DNA of 64,000 nt from CBDFJH01 sp965198095. Lineage in GTDB: Bacteria > Latescibacterota > UBA2968 > GCA-2709665. Numbering within the stretch: the first letter of the stretch is position 1; each line of letters opens with the position of its first letter. The notes under the pieces were generated by a model. That model made no database searches and was not told the DNA's origin. It saw nothing but the letters and a program-made list of their open reading frames with translations. The translations under genes were made by a program, and so were the position numbers. This document shows, piece by piece, positions 44,986-54,111 of the stretch. The stretch lies in contig OZ240239.1 of assembly GCA_965198095.1 (NCBI GenBank), positions 992,001-1,056,000 of the forward strand, written 5' to 3'.

Positions 44986-46811
44986 CCGCACCGCGCGGCC
45001 TTTCCTTGATGGAATTCCTGAAGCGTGCGGACACGGATGGATTCGTCCTTCTTCTGAGATTCGATTCCGGCGACGGCTGCGGCGGCCCCGGCGAGCGTGG
45101 TCGTGTAGGGGATGCCGTACTGGAGGGCAGCCCGTCGAATCTGGAGGTCGTAAGCCTGGGACTTTTCGCCGGCGGGCGTGTTGACCATGAGGTCGATCCT
45201 CTTGTTCTTTATGGCGTCCACGACGTGGGGCCGCCCCTCCTGTATTTTGAAGGTACGTTCGGCGGGGATCCCCCGGGCCGCCAGGAACGACTGGGTGCCC
45301 TGCGTCGACAGGATCCGGAAACCGAGCGCCACGAGGCGCCGGGCCACGGGCAGCACGGCGGCCTTGTCCCGATCGTTCACGCTTACGAAGACGGTTCCCT
45401 CACAGGGCAATCGCACGCCCGCGCCGAGCTGGGCCTTGTGAAAGCTGAGCCCAAAGTCGGTGTCGATCCCCATGACCTCGCCGGTGGATTTCATTTCCGG
45501 GCCAAGAAGCGTATCTACGCCCGGGAACTTGATGAAGGGCAGGACCGCCTCCTTGACGGCGATGTGATCGATGACGATGTCGTCAGGAATCTCTTGCTCT
45601 TTGAGCGTCCTTCCGACCACCGCCCGCGCCGCGACCTTGCCCAGCGGGATGCCGATCGCCTTGCTGACGAAGGGAACGGTGCGGGAAGCCCTGGGGTTGA
45701 CCTCCAGGACGTAGACCTCCTCATTCTGAATCGCGTATTGTACGTTGATCAGACCGACCACCTGAAGGGCGCGCGCCAGGGCCCGCGTATGTCTTTTGAG
45801 CTCGTCGAGGTTGTCATCCGAAATCCTGTATGGGGGCAGCACGCACGCGCTGTCTCCGGAGTGGATGCCGGCGCTCTCGATATGTTGCATGATTCCGCCG
45901 ATGATGACGGCAGACCGATCGCTCACGGCATCGACGTCGAACTCGTGGGCGTCTTCCAGGAAGCGGTCGATGAGAACGGGATGCTCGGGCGACGTCCGAA
46001 TCGCTTCTTCCATGTAGCTCAGGAGCGCCTCCGTCTCGTAGACGATGACCATGGCGCGACCTCCCAGGACATAGGAGGGGCGCACCAGCACCGGATAGCC
46101 GATCGATTCCGCGACGGCGACGGCCTCGTCCGTGCTCGTTGCCGTGCCGTTTTCGGGCTGTCGGAGGCCAAGTTCATCGATGAGGTTGCCGAACCGCTCC
46201 CGGTCCTCCGCGAGATCGATGCTTTCCGGAGAGGTGCCCAGGATCTTCAGTCCGGCCCGCTCCAGATCGTGGGCGAGATTCAACGGCGTCTGTCCACCGA
46301 ACTGAACGATGGCCCCGTCGGGCGCTTCCGCATCCGCGATGTTGAGGACATCTTCCGCGGTCACGGGCTCGAAGTAGAGTTTGTCGGACGTATCGTAGTC
46401 CGTGCTGACGGTCTCGGGGTTGGAATTGACCATGATGGTCTCGAAACCGTCCTCTCTCAGCGCGAAAGAGGCGTGAACGCAGCAATAGTCGAACTCGATC
46501 CCCTGTCCGATGCGGTTTGGGCCGCTGCCCAGGATCATGATCTTCTTCCGTTTGGACCGAACCACTTCGGTTTCGGTCTCGTAGGTCGAAAAATGGTAGG
46601 GCGTGTAGGCCTCGAATTCAGCCGCGCAGGTATCCACCGTCTTAAACGTGGCAACGACGCCGAGTTCTTTCCTGAGTGCCCTCACCGTCCATTCGTCGGT
46701 TTGCCACAGATGGGCAAGCTGCCGGTCGCTGAAGCCGGATTGCTTGGCCTTGAGCAGGATCTCCCGGCCGATTCCGGCTCTCAGGTCATTCAGGGCGCGG
46801 GTTCTTTTCAT
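44982..46811 (-). CDS. carB: Carbamoyl-phosphate synthase large subunit, C-terminal half
   Basis: The protein has 609 residues from the ATG at 46811 (a TTG at 46829 is also in frame). It starts with the end of the oligomerisation domain (GFSDRQLAHLWQTDEWTVRALR). The carbamoyl-phosphate-forming ATP-grasp half follows: ILGSGPNRIGQGIEFDYCCVH, VNSNPETVSTDYDTSD, FGGQTPLNLA, RPSYVLGGRAM and EVNPRASRTVPFVSKA. The allosteric MGS-like domain (VFVSVNDRDK to the end) is last. Together with the upstream gene it equals one ~1090-residue CarB. The 684-residue plus-strand frame opposite is a shadow. Confidence 0.95.
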   Translation of the reverse strand: MKRTRALNDLRAGIGREILLKAKQSGFSDRQLAHLWQTDEWTVRALRKELGVVATFKTVDTCAAEFEAYTPYHFSTYETETEVVRSKRKKIMILGSGPNRIGQGIEFDYCCVHASFALREDGFETIMVNSNPETVSTDYDTSDKLYFEPVTAEDVLNIADAEAPDGAIVQFGGQTPLNLAHDLERAGLKILGTSPESIDLAEDRERFGNLIDELGLRQPENGTATSTDEAVAVAESIGYPVLVRPSYVLGGRAMVIVYETEALLSYMEEAIRTSPEHPVLIDRFLEDAHEFDVDAVSDRSAVIIGGIMQHIESAGIHSGDSACVLPPYRISDDNLDELKRHTRALARALQVVGLINVQYAIQNEEVYVLEVNPRASRTVPFVSKAIGIPLGKVAARAVVGRTLKEQEIPDDIVIDHIAVKEAVLPFIKFPGVDTLLGPEMKSTGEVMGIDTDFGLSFHKAQLGAGVRLPCEGTVFVSVNDRDKAAVLPVARRLVALGFRILSTQGTQSFLAARGIPAERTFKIQEGRPHVVDAIKNKRIDLMVNTPAGEKSQAYDLQIRRAALQYGIPYTTTLAGAAAAVAGIESQKKDESIRVRTLQEFHQGKAARCG

Positions 46812-46936
46812 GTTGGAAGCGCGGACCAAAGCCGATCCCGTCAGGCGTGGGTTCCTTCATCTTCGAACGGCAGGAGACAACCGGAAGGGGCGGCAGCCCG
46901 TCGGCTTCTGCTGCTGAGCGGCCCGCTGTCCGTGGA

Positions 46937-48388
46937 TCATCCGTTCATTAATCCTGCGAGTTCTCTTTCGATCTCGATGATTTCTCGAATGTTTTCCAAA
47001 AACCAGGGATCGATACGCGTGAGTCTGCTGATCTCCGAAGTGGGCCACCCCATCACGTAGGCGGACCGTATGTAGAACAGGCGCTCGGAACTCGGCATCC
47101 TGAGCTGCCCTCTCAACTCGGCCGGATCCAGCTGCGTGACGTCCGGGTCTTTGCCGTCCGCTCCAAATCCGGCGCGCCCGATCTCGAGCGACCGGAGGCC
47201 CTTTTGCAGAGCCTCCTTGAAGGTCCGGCCGATGGCCATGGTTTCTCCAACCGACTTCATTTGTGTGCCGAGAAGGTTGTCGGCCTGCGGAAACTTCTCG
47301 AACGTCCAACGGGGGATCTTGACGACGCAATAATCGATCGTCGGTTCGAAGGAGGCCGGGGTCTCGCGCGTGATGTCGTTTCGGATCTCGTCCAGGGTGT
47401 AGCCCACCGCGAGCTTGGCCGCGATCTTGGCAATCGGAAAACCCGTGGCCTTGGAGGCCAGGGCAGAGCTCCGGGAGACGCGGGGGTTCATCTCGATGAT
47501 GACCATACGTCCCGTCTCAGGCTCTATGGCAAACTGGATGTTGGATCCTCCGGTTTCGACACCGATCTCCCGGATCACGTCCATGGCTGCATCCCGCATC
47601 CGCTGATACTCCTTGTCCGTCAGCGTCTGTGCCGGGGCCACGGTGACGGAGTCGCCGGTGTGGATGCCCATCGGGTCGAAGTTTTCTATGGAGCAGATGA
47701 TGACGACGTTGTCGTTCAGGTCGCGCATGACCTCGAGCTCGAATTCCTTCCAACCCAGGACCGACTCTTCTATGAGGATCTCGCTGGTGGGCGAGAGGTC
47801 GAGTCCTTGTGCGGCGACGCTCTCGAACGTCTCGGCGTCGTAGGCCGTGCCCGCTCCCGTGCCGCCGAGCGTGTAGGAAGGACGGATGATCGCCGGAAAA
47901 CCGATGTCTGCCACGACCCTGGTGGCCTCTTCCAGCGTGTGCGCAAACCCCCCCCTCGGCAGGTCGAGGCCGATACGCGCCATGGCCTTCTGAAACCGTT
48001 CCCGGTTTTCCGCCTTCTCTATTGCTTCTGAATTTGCGCCAATCAGTTCGACGTTGAACTGTTGCAGCACGCCCTGGCGATGGAGGTCCATCGCCACGTT
48101 CAGGCCGGTCTGTCCGCCCACCGTAGGGAGCAGGGCGTCGGGCCGCTCACGCTCGATCACGGCGGCACAGACTTCGGCCGTCACCGGTTCCACGTAGGTG
48201 CGATCGGCCATCTCCGGATCGGTCATGATCGTGGCTGGATTGCTGTTGACCAGGACCAGGACGTAGCCCTCTTCTTTCAGGGCTTTACACGCCTGTGTCC
48301 CGGAATAGTCGAACTCGCAGGCCTGACCGATGACGATCGGGCCCGAGCCGATGAGCATGACCTTTTCTATGTCGAGGCGTTTTGGCAC
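46937..48388 (-). CDS. carB: Carbamoyl-phosphate synthase large subunit, N-terminal half
   Basis: The protein has 483 residues with a GTG start (PKRLDIEKVMLIGSGPIVIG). It contains the carboxyphosphate-forming ATP-grasp domain: QACEFDYSGTQACKALKEEG, VNSNPATIMTDP, TVGGQTGLNVA, RPSYTLGGTG and EMNPRVSRSSALASKATG. It stops in the oligomerisation domain after RIDPWFLENIREIIEIE. The gap to the C-half is 125 bp with no reading-frame continuity, so this is a true split rather than a single frameshift. The split point is like that in methanogens and Aquifex. carA is not in the window. Confidence 0.95.
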   Translation of the reverse strand: MPKRLDIEKVMLIGSGPIVIGQACEFDYSGTQACKALKEEGYVLVLVNSNPATIMTDPEMADRTYVEPVTAEVCAAVIERERPDALLPTVGGQTGLNVAMDLHRQGVLQQFNVELIGANSEAIEKAENRERFQKAMARIGLDLPRGGFAHTLEEATRVVADIGFPAIIRPSYTLGGTGAGTAYDAETFESVAAQGLDLSPTSEILIEESVLGWKEFELEVMRDLNDNVVIICSIENFDPMGIHTGDSVTVAPAQTLTDKEYQRMRDAAMDVIREIGVETGGSNIQFAIEPETGRMVIIEMNPRVSRSSALASKATGFPIAKIAAKLAVGYTLDEIRNDITRETPASFEPTIDYCVVKIPRWTFEKFPQADNLLGTQMKSVGETMAIGRTFKEALQKGLRSLEIGRAGFGADGKDPDVTQLDPAELRGQLRMPSSERLFYIRSAYVMGWPTSEISRLTRIDPWFLENIREIIEIERELAGLMNG

Positions 48389-48440
48389 GTGTGGCCTCGA
48401 TCTTGCGACGACGGAACGGCGTCGCCGGTCGCTACGCGAT

Positions 48441-48477
48441 AAAAAAAAGTCCTGCGACCCTCTGGGCTGACCGCAGG
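48441..48477 (-). terminator. Rho-independent terminator upstream of the pyrimidine operon
   Basis: On the minus strand, CCTGCG and CGCAGG form a stem around a 14-nt loop that can pair internally (CCC/GGG), followed by AC and TTTTTTTT. It ends the transcript of the small membrane-protein gene at 48512. Confidence 0.8.
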
Positions 48478-48511
48478 CGAAAGGTGAAAGACAGGCTGTA
48501 GGGGTTCCCGG

Positions 48512-49030
48512 TCATATGTTCTGCAGGAGGACAAGGTAGACGAGCAGGAGCACGAGAAGCAGGGTGGAGACGTAGCAAGTTCTGAGGAGGAGAACCTTGA
48601 GCCGGCTTCGGGACTCGATTTTGACGGGGAGTTCCGAGCGCAATTCCCTTTTGGACCCTTCGGGAAACCGCTCCTGTTCGATGAGGCGTTCCAGTTTCGG
48701 ATCGCAGTCTCTCATCGTCCGCAGGATCAATCGTTTGTTTCGCGCCACTCTTCGCGCAAACCGCTGGCGAGACGACTTCACCGTGCCTTCTACGGCCGGG
48801 GGTCGATCTTCTTCATCTTCCCTGCGCTCCTCGATCAACCCGAGCGTCCTGGCCCGGGCCAGTTTCTCCGCCAGAACCCGCATCTGTTTTCGATCGTGGA
48901 TGTTATTGTGAATCACCCGGCCGCATATCTCGACAAAGCGGTCCAGGTCGGCACTGATCTCACTCTCGCTCAGCCCGAGGAGGTAGGACTCCTCGATCAT
49001 TTCATCTATGCTTTCGCGGATGTCAGGCAT
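48512..49030 (-). CDS. Tail-anchored helical protein of unknown function
   Basis: The protein has 172 residues. A charged helical region (residues 1-145, with Glu/Arg-rich stretches such as EERREDEEDRPP) is followed by one C-terminal hydrophobic helix (TCYVSTLLLVLLLVYLVLLQNI). It would be anchored in the inner membrane with the bulk in the cytoplasm. No known domain is recognised. It is 21 bp downstream of the NAD(P)HX repair gene and ends at a strong terminator. Confidence 0.8.
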   Translation of the reverse strand: MPDIRESIDEMIEESYLLGLSESEISADLDRFVEICGRVIHNNIHDRKQMRVLAEKLARARTLGLIEERREDEEDRPPAVEGTVKSSRQRFARRVARNKRLILRTMRDCDPKLERLIEQERFPEGSKRELRSELPVKIESRSRLKVLLLRTCYVSTLLLVLLLVYLVLLQNI

Positions 49031-49051
49031 TCATCCGTTTCCAAGGCGCTG

Positions 49052-50656
49052 TCAGTTTGAAACAAACCGCACGTAACGGTTCCTGTCCTCCCCGTTTCGA
49101 AGCTGCTGCTCGGCTCGGGGGAGGAATTCGAGGATATCGCCCGCAATCATGCCTGTCTGCCCGACCTTCCCGGCCGCCAGGTCTCCCGCGAGACCGTGCA
49201 GATAGACGCCGAGACAGGCCGCTCGTTCCGCCGGCAAGCCCTGGCCGATGAGGGCGGCGATGACGCCGGTCAAGACGTCCCCGGACCCGCCGGTGGCCAT
49301 CCCGGCGTTTCCGCTCGCGTTGACGAACGTGTCGCCTTTGGGCGTTGCCACAACGGAAGGGGCCCCTTTGAGGACGACGGTCACCCCGGTGGATGACGCC
49401 AGGTCTCCGGCGGCCCCGATCGGGTCCGCGAGGACCTTTGAAATCTCCATTCCGGTCAGCCGACTGAACTCGCCGGGGTGCGGCGTGATGACCGCCGGCG
49501 GGGTCAGGGTTCTGAGATGACCGGGGTCTCCGGCCAGGGCGTTCAGGGCGTCTGCGTCCAGAACGGTCGGGATCTTCGCGTGTCGGACCAGACGTCTGAC
49601 GAGCTCGACCGTTTCGCGTTGCGTTCCAAGACCGGGACCCAGAGCCAGGGCGTCCGCGCCCTCGAGGAGGGATTCGATCGCGCCCCGTGCGCGCAACGCC
49701 AGACACCTCGCCTTTCGGACTTCCGGGAGGGGGCGCGTCATCGCTTCCGAGAGCTTGACTTCCAGGATGTCGTTGAGGCTCTCGGGCGCGCCCACGGTGA
49801 CGAGGCCGGCGCCGGACTTGAGCGCGGCCGTCGCGGCAAGCGTCGGAGCGCCGGTGAGACCGACGGAGCCACCGACGATGACGACGCGACCACAGTCGCC
49901 CTTGTGTGCATCCGGCGCCCGCGTCGGGAGAAACTCCGAGGCGAGCCCACCTTCGAGAAGAAAGGTGTTGACGTCTTCAGCCCCCACCGCCGACGGCGGG
50001 AGACCGATGTCTACAAGGTAAAGCCGCTTCGAAAGGCCTCGACCGGGATGGAAGAACTGTCCACGTTTCGGGAGCCCGAACGTGACCGTGCAGGCGGCCT
50101 GAACACAAGCACCCTCTGCGTGACCCGTGTCGGCGTCGAGTCCCGACGGGACGTCCACGGCGACGATCGGACAGTCTGCCCGACCGAGTCGCTCGATGAG
50201 GCTTGCAATCAGGCCTCTGGCGCGTCCCCGTATACCCGTTCCAAGGAGCGCATCGACAACGGCGTGGCCGTTCGAGAGCGCCTGCTCGACGCGCGGCAGG
50301 TCGGCCTTCTCACGCACTTCGAAGATTTGGACGCCGCAATCTCTCGCGCGGTCCAGATGGATGCGGGCATCCCCACCGATCTCGTCCGCCGAGGCCACGA
50401 GGAAGACGAGAGGGCACGCGCCCGCTTCGAACGCGAGGCGCGCCACGACGAACCCATCTCCTCCGTTGTTCCCCTTGCCGCAGAGGAGGATCAGCTTCTT
50501 GTTCCGGAGATCTCCGACGAGGGCCGCGACCACGCGGGCAACACCGCGGCCCGCTGCCTCCATCAACGCTTTTCCGGGAATGCCGGCTTCAATGGCCCTC
50601 TTGTCGATCTGGGCCATCTGCACGGAAGTAACCAGCTTGGTGTGGGCCGACCGCAC
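49052..50656 (-). CDS. nnr: Bifunctional NAD(P)H-hydrate epimerase / ADP-dependent dehydratase
   Basis: This 534-residue repair enzyme for hydrated NAD(P)H starts with GTG at 50656. The N-terminal YjeF epimerase domain (1-~215) has LLCGKGNNGGDGFVVAR (~57), DALLGTG (~137) and VAVDVPSGLDADTG (~165). The C-terminal ribokinase-like dehydratase domain (~230-530) has GDCGRVVIVGGSVGLTGAP, LGPGLG, DADALNALAG, ITPHPGEFSRL and GMATGGSGDVLTGVIAAL. It lies 2 bp downstream of acpS. Confidence 0.96.
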   Translation of the reverse strand: MRSAHTKLVTSVQMAQIDKRAIEAGIPGKALMEAAGRGVARVVAALVGDLRNKKLILLCGKGNNGGDGFVVARLAFEAGACPLVFLVASADEIGGDARIHLDRARDCGVQIFEVREKADLPRVEQALSNGHAVVDALLGTGIRGRARGLIASLIERLGRADCPIVAVDVPSGLDADTGHAEGACVQAACTVTFGLPKRGQFFHPGRGLSKRLYLVDIGLPPSAVGAEDVNTFLLEGGLASEFLPTRAPDAHKGDCGRVVIVGGSVGLTGAPTLAATAALKSGAGLVTVGAPESLNDILEVKLSEAMTRPLPEVRKARCLALRARGAIESLLEGADALALGPGLGTQRETVELVRRLVRHAKIPTVLDADALNALAGDPGHLRTLTPPAVITPHPGEFSRLTGMEISKVLADPIGAAGDLASSTGVTVVLKGAPSVVATPKGDTFVNASGNAGMATGGSGDVLTGVIAALIGQGLPAERAACLGVYLHGLAGDLAAGKVGQTGMIAGDILEFLPRAEQQLRNGEDRNRYVRFVSN

Positions 50657-50658
50657 GT

Positions 50659-51042
50659 TCAGACCCCGGGCTGGGGTGTCTCTGCGATAACGACAGCGAT
50701 GGCCTGGGAATCGGTGTGTGTCAGGCTCACAAGGAAGCGGCGCCCCGCAGCCAGCTGACGCGATCGACCGTGGAGGACCATCCGGGGCGCGGAGCCCGGC
50801 CTACGCGTCACTTCGAGATCCACCCACCTCACCCCTCGCTTCCAGCCCGTGCCCAAGGCCTTCATTGCGGCCTCCTTGGCGGCGAATCTGGCGGCCAGAG
50901 AGGCGTCATTTTGGCCGTGCGCAAAACAGTAAGCAAGCTCTGCGGGCGTATAAACCCGCCTCAAGAACCGATCTCCCCAGCGCGTGACCGCCGCCCGGAC
51001 GCGATCAATTTCTACAAGGTCTATGCCGATGGCGCTGATCAC
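50659..51042 (-). CDS. acpS: Holo-[acyl-carrier-protein] synthase
   Basis: This 127-residue phosphopantetheinyl transferase activates ACP using CoA. The GTG start at 51042 gives MISAIGIDLVEIDRV, with the metal-binding Asp8. The second signature LAARFAAKEAAMKALGTGW (Glu57 region) is intact, and SLTHTDSQAIAVVIAE closes the fold. It is first in the acpS-nnr-unknown unit. Confidence 0.96.
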   Translation of the reverse strand: MISAIGIDLVEIDRVRAAVTRWGDRFLRRVYTPAELAYCFAHGQNDASLAARFAAKEAAMKALGTGWKRGVRWVDLEVTRRPGSAPRMVLHGRSRQLAAGRRFLVSLTHTDSQAIAVVIAETPQPGV

Positions 51043-51074
51043 CTGGAGGCCTGTCCGAATCGGTTCTGAACTGG

Positions 51075-51102
51075 ACTAAAAATACGGGAATCGATCTGTC
51101 AA
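51075..51102 (-). promoter_or_regulatory. Candidate promoter of the acpS unit
   Basis: On the minus strand there is TTGACA (51102-51097), a 16-bp spacer and TTTAGT (51080-51075). The -10 match is poor, so this is tentative. Confidence 0.35.
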
Positions 51103-51184
51103 AGCAACCGTTTTTTGGGGGATAAAACGGCCTCAAAAGGCCCGAAATCAGGCGGCTTGCGCCTCTCTCGACGCCACAATTTCC

Positions 51185-51214
51185 TTGACACAAACAGCCC
51201 CGCTTCCGTAGTAT
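51185..51214 (+). promoter_or_regulatory. Promoter of the serine tRNA genes
   Basis: TTGACA (51185-51190), an 18-bp spacer and TAGTAT (51209-51214), 40 bp before the first tRNA-Ser. Confidence 0.6.
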
Positions 51215-51254
51215 TTTTTGACTGTCTGCATTTTCTCCTTTAATTCCGAGGACC

Positions 51255-51342
51255 GGTGGGGTGTCCGAGCGGTCGAAGGAGACGGTCTTGAAAACCGTTG
51301 ACCCTCACGGGTCCGTGGGTTCGAATCCCACCCCCACCGCCA
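51255..51342 (+). tRNA. tRNA-Ser (anticodon UGA)
   Basis: The cloverleaf has acceptor GGTGGGG/CCCCACC, discriminator G and an encoded CCA. The anticodon loop CTTGAAA gives TGA. A long variable arm typical of serine and the T-loop GTTCGAATC are present. Confidence 0.96.
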
Positions 51343-51415
51343 GATTCTCCCCGTCATTCCCGGTTTGGTCTTGATTTTGCCCATGCGATTGTTTAAGCTT
51401 TTTCTTCGCGATTCC

Positions 51416-51509
<94 letters not shown>

Positions 51510-51710
51510 TTATTTGTATAAATCTTGAGTCACGTCCGAAAAAGGTGTTATAGGTCATCATAAGGATTCAGCATCATGGGCGGTCAACGTATCTGAGGTT
51601 TTGCGGCTGAGTCGGTAGATTGCGTCTTCAGGCGGTCCGTCGATACCTGGACTCTCCTCTCGAGGCCCTCCCGCTGGCGCGGGTCCAGGATATATAAGGT
51701 CTGGGAGGCT

Positions 51711-51851
51711 ATGATGAGCAAATATTGGCAGGTAGCGGCGGGATCAAGTGGGAGAGATTACTCGAGAGAATTTCTTAAATTCGGAATCGCCTTTGTTGGG
51801 GGTGAAAGACATGGGAGATATTGTTATACTGAATATGTTTTGACCCCTGTC
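51711..51851 (+). pseudogene. Frameshifted fragment of a possible restriction/AAA-type gene
   Basis: The start is ATG at 51711/51714 behind GGGAGG. It reads MSKYWQVAAGSSGRDYSREF, then LKFGIAFVGG. I associate this opening with N-terminal modules of predicted modification-dependent restriction or AAA ATPase proteins. The frame then runs into non-homologous peptide. Removing one G from the G5 run at 51798-51802 gives VKDMGDIVILNMF and a stop, matching the usual GDIVVLK continuation. The rest of the gene is missing. It is a broken remnant beside tRNA genes. Confidence 0.6.
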
Positions 51852-52017
51852 AAGGGCTCCGATGCCTGCGGGCGGTTGAATGATGCCCAGGTGGATCCGG
51901 GTGCCTGCCCTCCCTGACGTCTGCTTATCAGGCCTTTACGACGCGTCGCCCGCGTTCGGTGCCTGTGGTCTTGTTCTGGGGGACGTGGGAGAATGGGCCG
52001 ATTGATTGGAGAAAAGT

Positions 52018-52236
52018 ATGAGTGTTGAGTTCATCAGCATCGTAGCGGTGGGAGTAGCCTTGGCCGGGGTGATCCTGGCCAGCAGTCGCGGGGTGCGGCA
52101 GGACATGCGGCGTCTGGATGAGAGGATCGGCGGGCTGGAGTCCCAGATTGGCGAACTGCGCGAGCGCATGGCGCATCTTGAAGGATTGCTTGAAGGATTG
52201 CGGGAGGCTGTCACCGGACGGGCCAGGGCCAGCTAA
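52018..52236 (+). CDS. Small membrane-anchored coiled-coil protein
   Basis: The protein has 72 residues from the ATG at 52018 (MSVEFISIVAVGVALAGVIL). One N-terminal transmembrane helix (~4-23) precedes an arginine-rich turn and a 45-residue coiled coil with clear heptads (RRLDERIGGLESQIGELRERMAHLEGLLEGL). Similar short proteins recur in environmental bacteria without known function. It might be a toxin-like or scaffold peptide; neither is shown. Confidence 0.65.
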   Translation: MSVEFISIVAVGVALAGVILASSRGVRQDMRRLDERIGGLESQIGELRERMAHLEGLLEGLREAVTGRARAS

Positions 52237-52473
52237 GGCCGCCCTTGGCGAGGCGTCGGCGCTCCAGACAACCAACATTGAAAGCCATTTGGAGCCATGA
52301 AGCGTAAACGAGACGGATTGGTTTCCATTCGGGGATGCTCTCTCTGATCCGGGCGGGCCGGTGAAGGCGATCCGCGAAGCCTTCCCATGCGCTTCACCTG
52401 CTTCGACCAAGTGAACCAGGGGCCGGAAGTCACAAACTATCTGCAACATCTCCGCCAATTTTCGATCGACGCC
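52237..52473 (+). other. Gap upstream of gltX
   Basis: This is 237 bp without a credible gene. The gltX frame stays open to 52387, but that extension has no family-like sequence or ribosome site. I see no clear promoter. Confidence 0.4.
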
Positions 52474-53928
52474 ATGTCAGATCCCGTGCTCAGGCTTGCG
52501 CCGTCCCCGACGGGTGGATTCCACGCCGGGAATGCCCGTACGGCAGTCTTCAACGATCTTTACGCGCGCCGCTACGGAGGCCGTCTGCTGCTTCGCGTCG
52601 AAGACACGGACCGGGACCGCTTTACGAGAGATTCGCTGGCGACGATCCTGGAGGGGCTGGCGTGGCTCGGGATCGCCTTCGACGGCGACCCGGTCTTTCA
52701 GACGGGAAACGCGGAGGCGCACCGTCGCGCAGCGGAATCGCTTCTGAAGCAGGGCAGGGCCTACAGGTGCTACTGCACGCCCGACGCGCTCGAGGCGAAG
52801 CGCAAGCAGGCCATTTCGGAGAGGCGTCACGTCAAATACGACGGGACGTGCCGAGATCTGTCACCGGAAGTGCGGGGCGAAAAGGAACGGCGCGGCATCC
52901 CCTGCGTCGTGCGATTTAACGTCCGGGAGGGGGAGACGGCGTGGAACGACGCCATCCGAGGGCCTTCTGTCTGGGCGAACGGGCAGATCGGAGACTTCGT
53001 CATCCTTCGCGCGGACGGGTCGGCGACCTATCAGCTCGCCGTCGTGGTGGACGACCACGATATGGGGGTCACGCTCGCCCTGAGGGGGGCGGATCACCTG
53101 TCGAACACGCCCAAGCAGATCATGCTGTTCCAGGCGCTCGGTTGGACGATCCCGGATTATGCGCACACGACGCTCATCCTGGGGCCCGACGGCAAAAAGC
53201 TGAGCAAGCGCCACGGCGACACGACCGTTCTGGAATACCGCGAGCGGGGGCTGTTGCCGGTTGCGCTTTACAACTTCCTCGCGCTGCTGGGATGGGCCCC
53301 GGAGGAAGCCGGACGGGAGGTGTTCGAGCGAGAGGCGCTGGTGGAGGCGTTTTCGATCGAGGGGATGCTCAGGAAGGACGCGGTGTTCGACGAGAGGAAA
53401 CTGGATTGGCTGCAAGGCGAGCACATCCGCGCGAAATCGGCGTCGGAGCTGGCCGACGCCGCGGCGAAGGTCTGGATCGAAGCGGGGTGGATGGACGAAG
53501 CAGAGGCGGAAGATCGCGAGGCGGAGCTGGCTCGCATCTGCGCCTTGCTGCGGGAGCGCATCCGGACCTACGGCGACTTCCTGGCCTTCGGCTATTTTTT
53601 CAAAGACCCTGAAGCGTTCGAAGAGAAGGCGAGAAAGAGACACTGGAAAGCGGACACCCCGGTTCGAATCGAGGCGCTCGTTTCCAGGCTCGAGGCGCTG
53701 GAGCGGTTTACGGAGGGAGAGGTTGAACGGGTGACGCGGACCCTGGCCGGGGAACTCGGGATCTCTCCGGCCCGGCTGATCCACCCTGCGCGGCTCGCCC
53801 TGTGCGGCGTCGGGTTCGGGCCCGGATTGTTCGAGTTGATGGAGGTGCTCGGCCAGGAGACCTGCATCAGACGCCTGCACAACGGGATGGCGTTGCTGGG
53901 CCGGGAGACGCCCGTCTCGGCGGAATGA
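52474..53928 (+). CDS. gltX: Glutamyl-tRNA synthetase
   Basis: This 484-residue class I synthetase charges tRNA-Glu. The ATG at 52474 gives MSDPVLRLAPSPTGGFHAGNART. The HIGH-type motif is FHAGN (~16) and the KMSKS-type motif KLSKRHGD (~245). The anticodon-binding domain occupies ~330-484. Because GlnRS is encoded just downstream, this enzyme need not mischarge tRNA-Gln. The stop is 8 bp before tRNA-Gln. Confidence 0.96.
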   Translation: MSDPVLRLAPSPTGGFHAGNARTAVFNDLYARRYGGRLLLRVEDTDRDRFTRDSLATILEGLAWLGIAFDGDPVFQTGNAEAHRRAAESLLKQGRAYRCYCTPDALEAKRKQAISERRHVKYDGTCRDLSPEVRGEKERRGIPCVVRFNVREGETAWNDAIRGPSVWANGQIGDFVILRADGSATYQLAVVVDDHDMGVTLALRGADHLSNTPKQIMLFQALGWTIPDYAHTTLILGPDGKKLSKRHGDTTVLEYRERGLLPVALYNFLALLGWAPEEAGREVFEREALVEAFSIEGMLRKDAVFDERKLDWLQGEHIRAKSASELADAAAKVWIEAGWMDEAEAEDREAELARICALLRERIRTYGDFLAFGYFFKDPEAFEEKARKRHWKADTPVRIEALVSRLEALERFTEGEVERVTRTLAGELGISPARLIHPARLALCGVGFGPGLFELMEVLGQETCIRRLHNGMALLGRETPVSAE

Positions 53929-53936
53929 GATTGCAC

Positions 53937-54010
53937 TGCCCCCTCGTCTAATGGCAAGACATGCGGCTCTGGACCGTAGAATCGGGGTTCGAATCCCTGG
54001 GGGGCAGCCA
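53937..54010 (+). tRNA. tRNA-Gln (anticodon CUG)
   Basis: Acceptor TGCCCCC/GGGGGCA, discriminator G and an encoded CCA. The anticodon loop CTCTGGA gives CTG. It is placed between gltX and glnS on the same strand with no promoter of its own visible, so it is probably processed from their transcript. Confidence 0.97.
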
Positions 54011-54111
54011 TCAAACAGCGCTCCTGTCTCCGAAAGCAGGGGCGCTCACATTTTGAACGGCGTTGAATTCCGGATCGGAGAGGCCCGTTTGGAGGTTGAG
54101 GAACAGGACGC

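Noticed and set aside
46812..46936. carB split as a simple frameshift
   Set aside because: There is a 125-bp gap with stops and no CarB-like sequence in any frame that I can see; the break is at the known natural split point.
45006..47060. Plus-strand frame of 684 codons over carB
   Set aside because: Shadow of the ATP-grasp halves on the minus strand.
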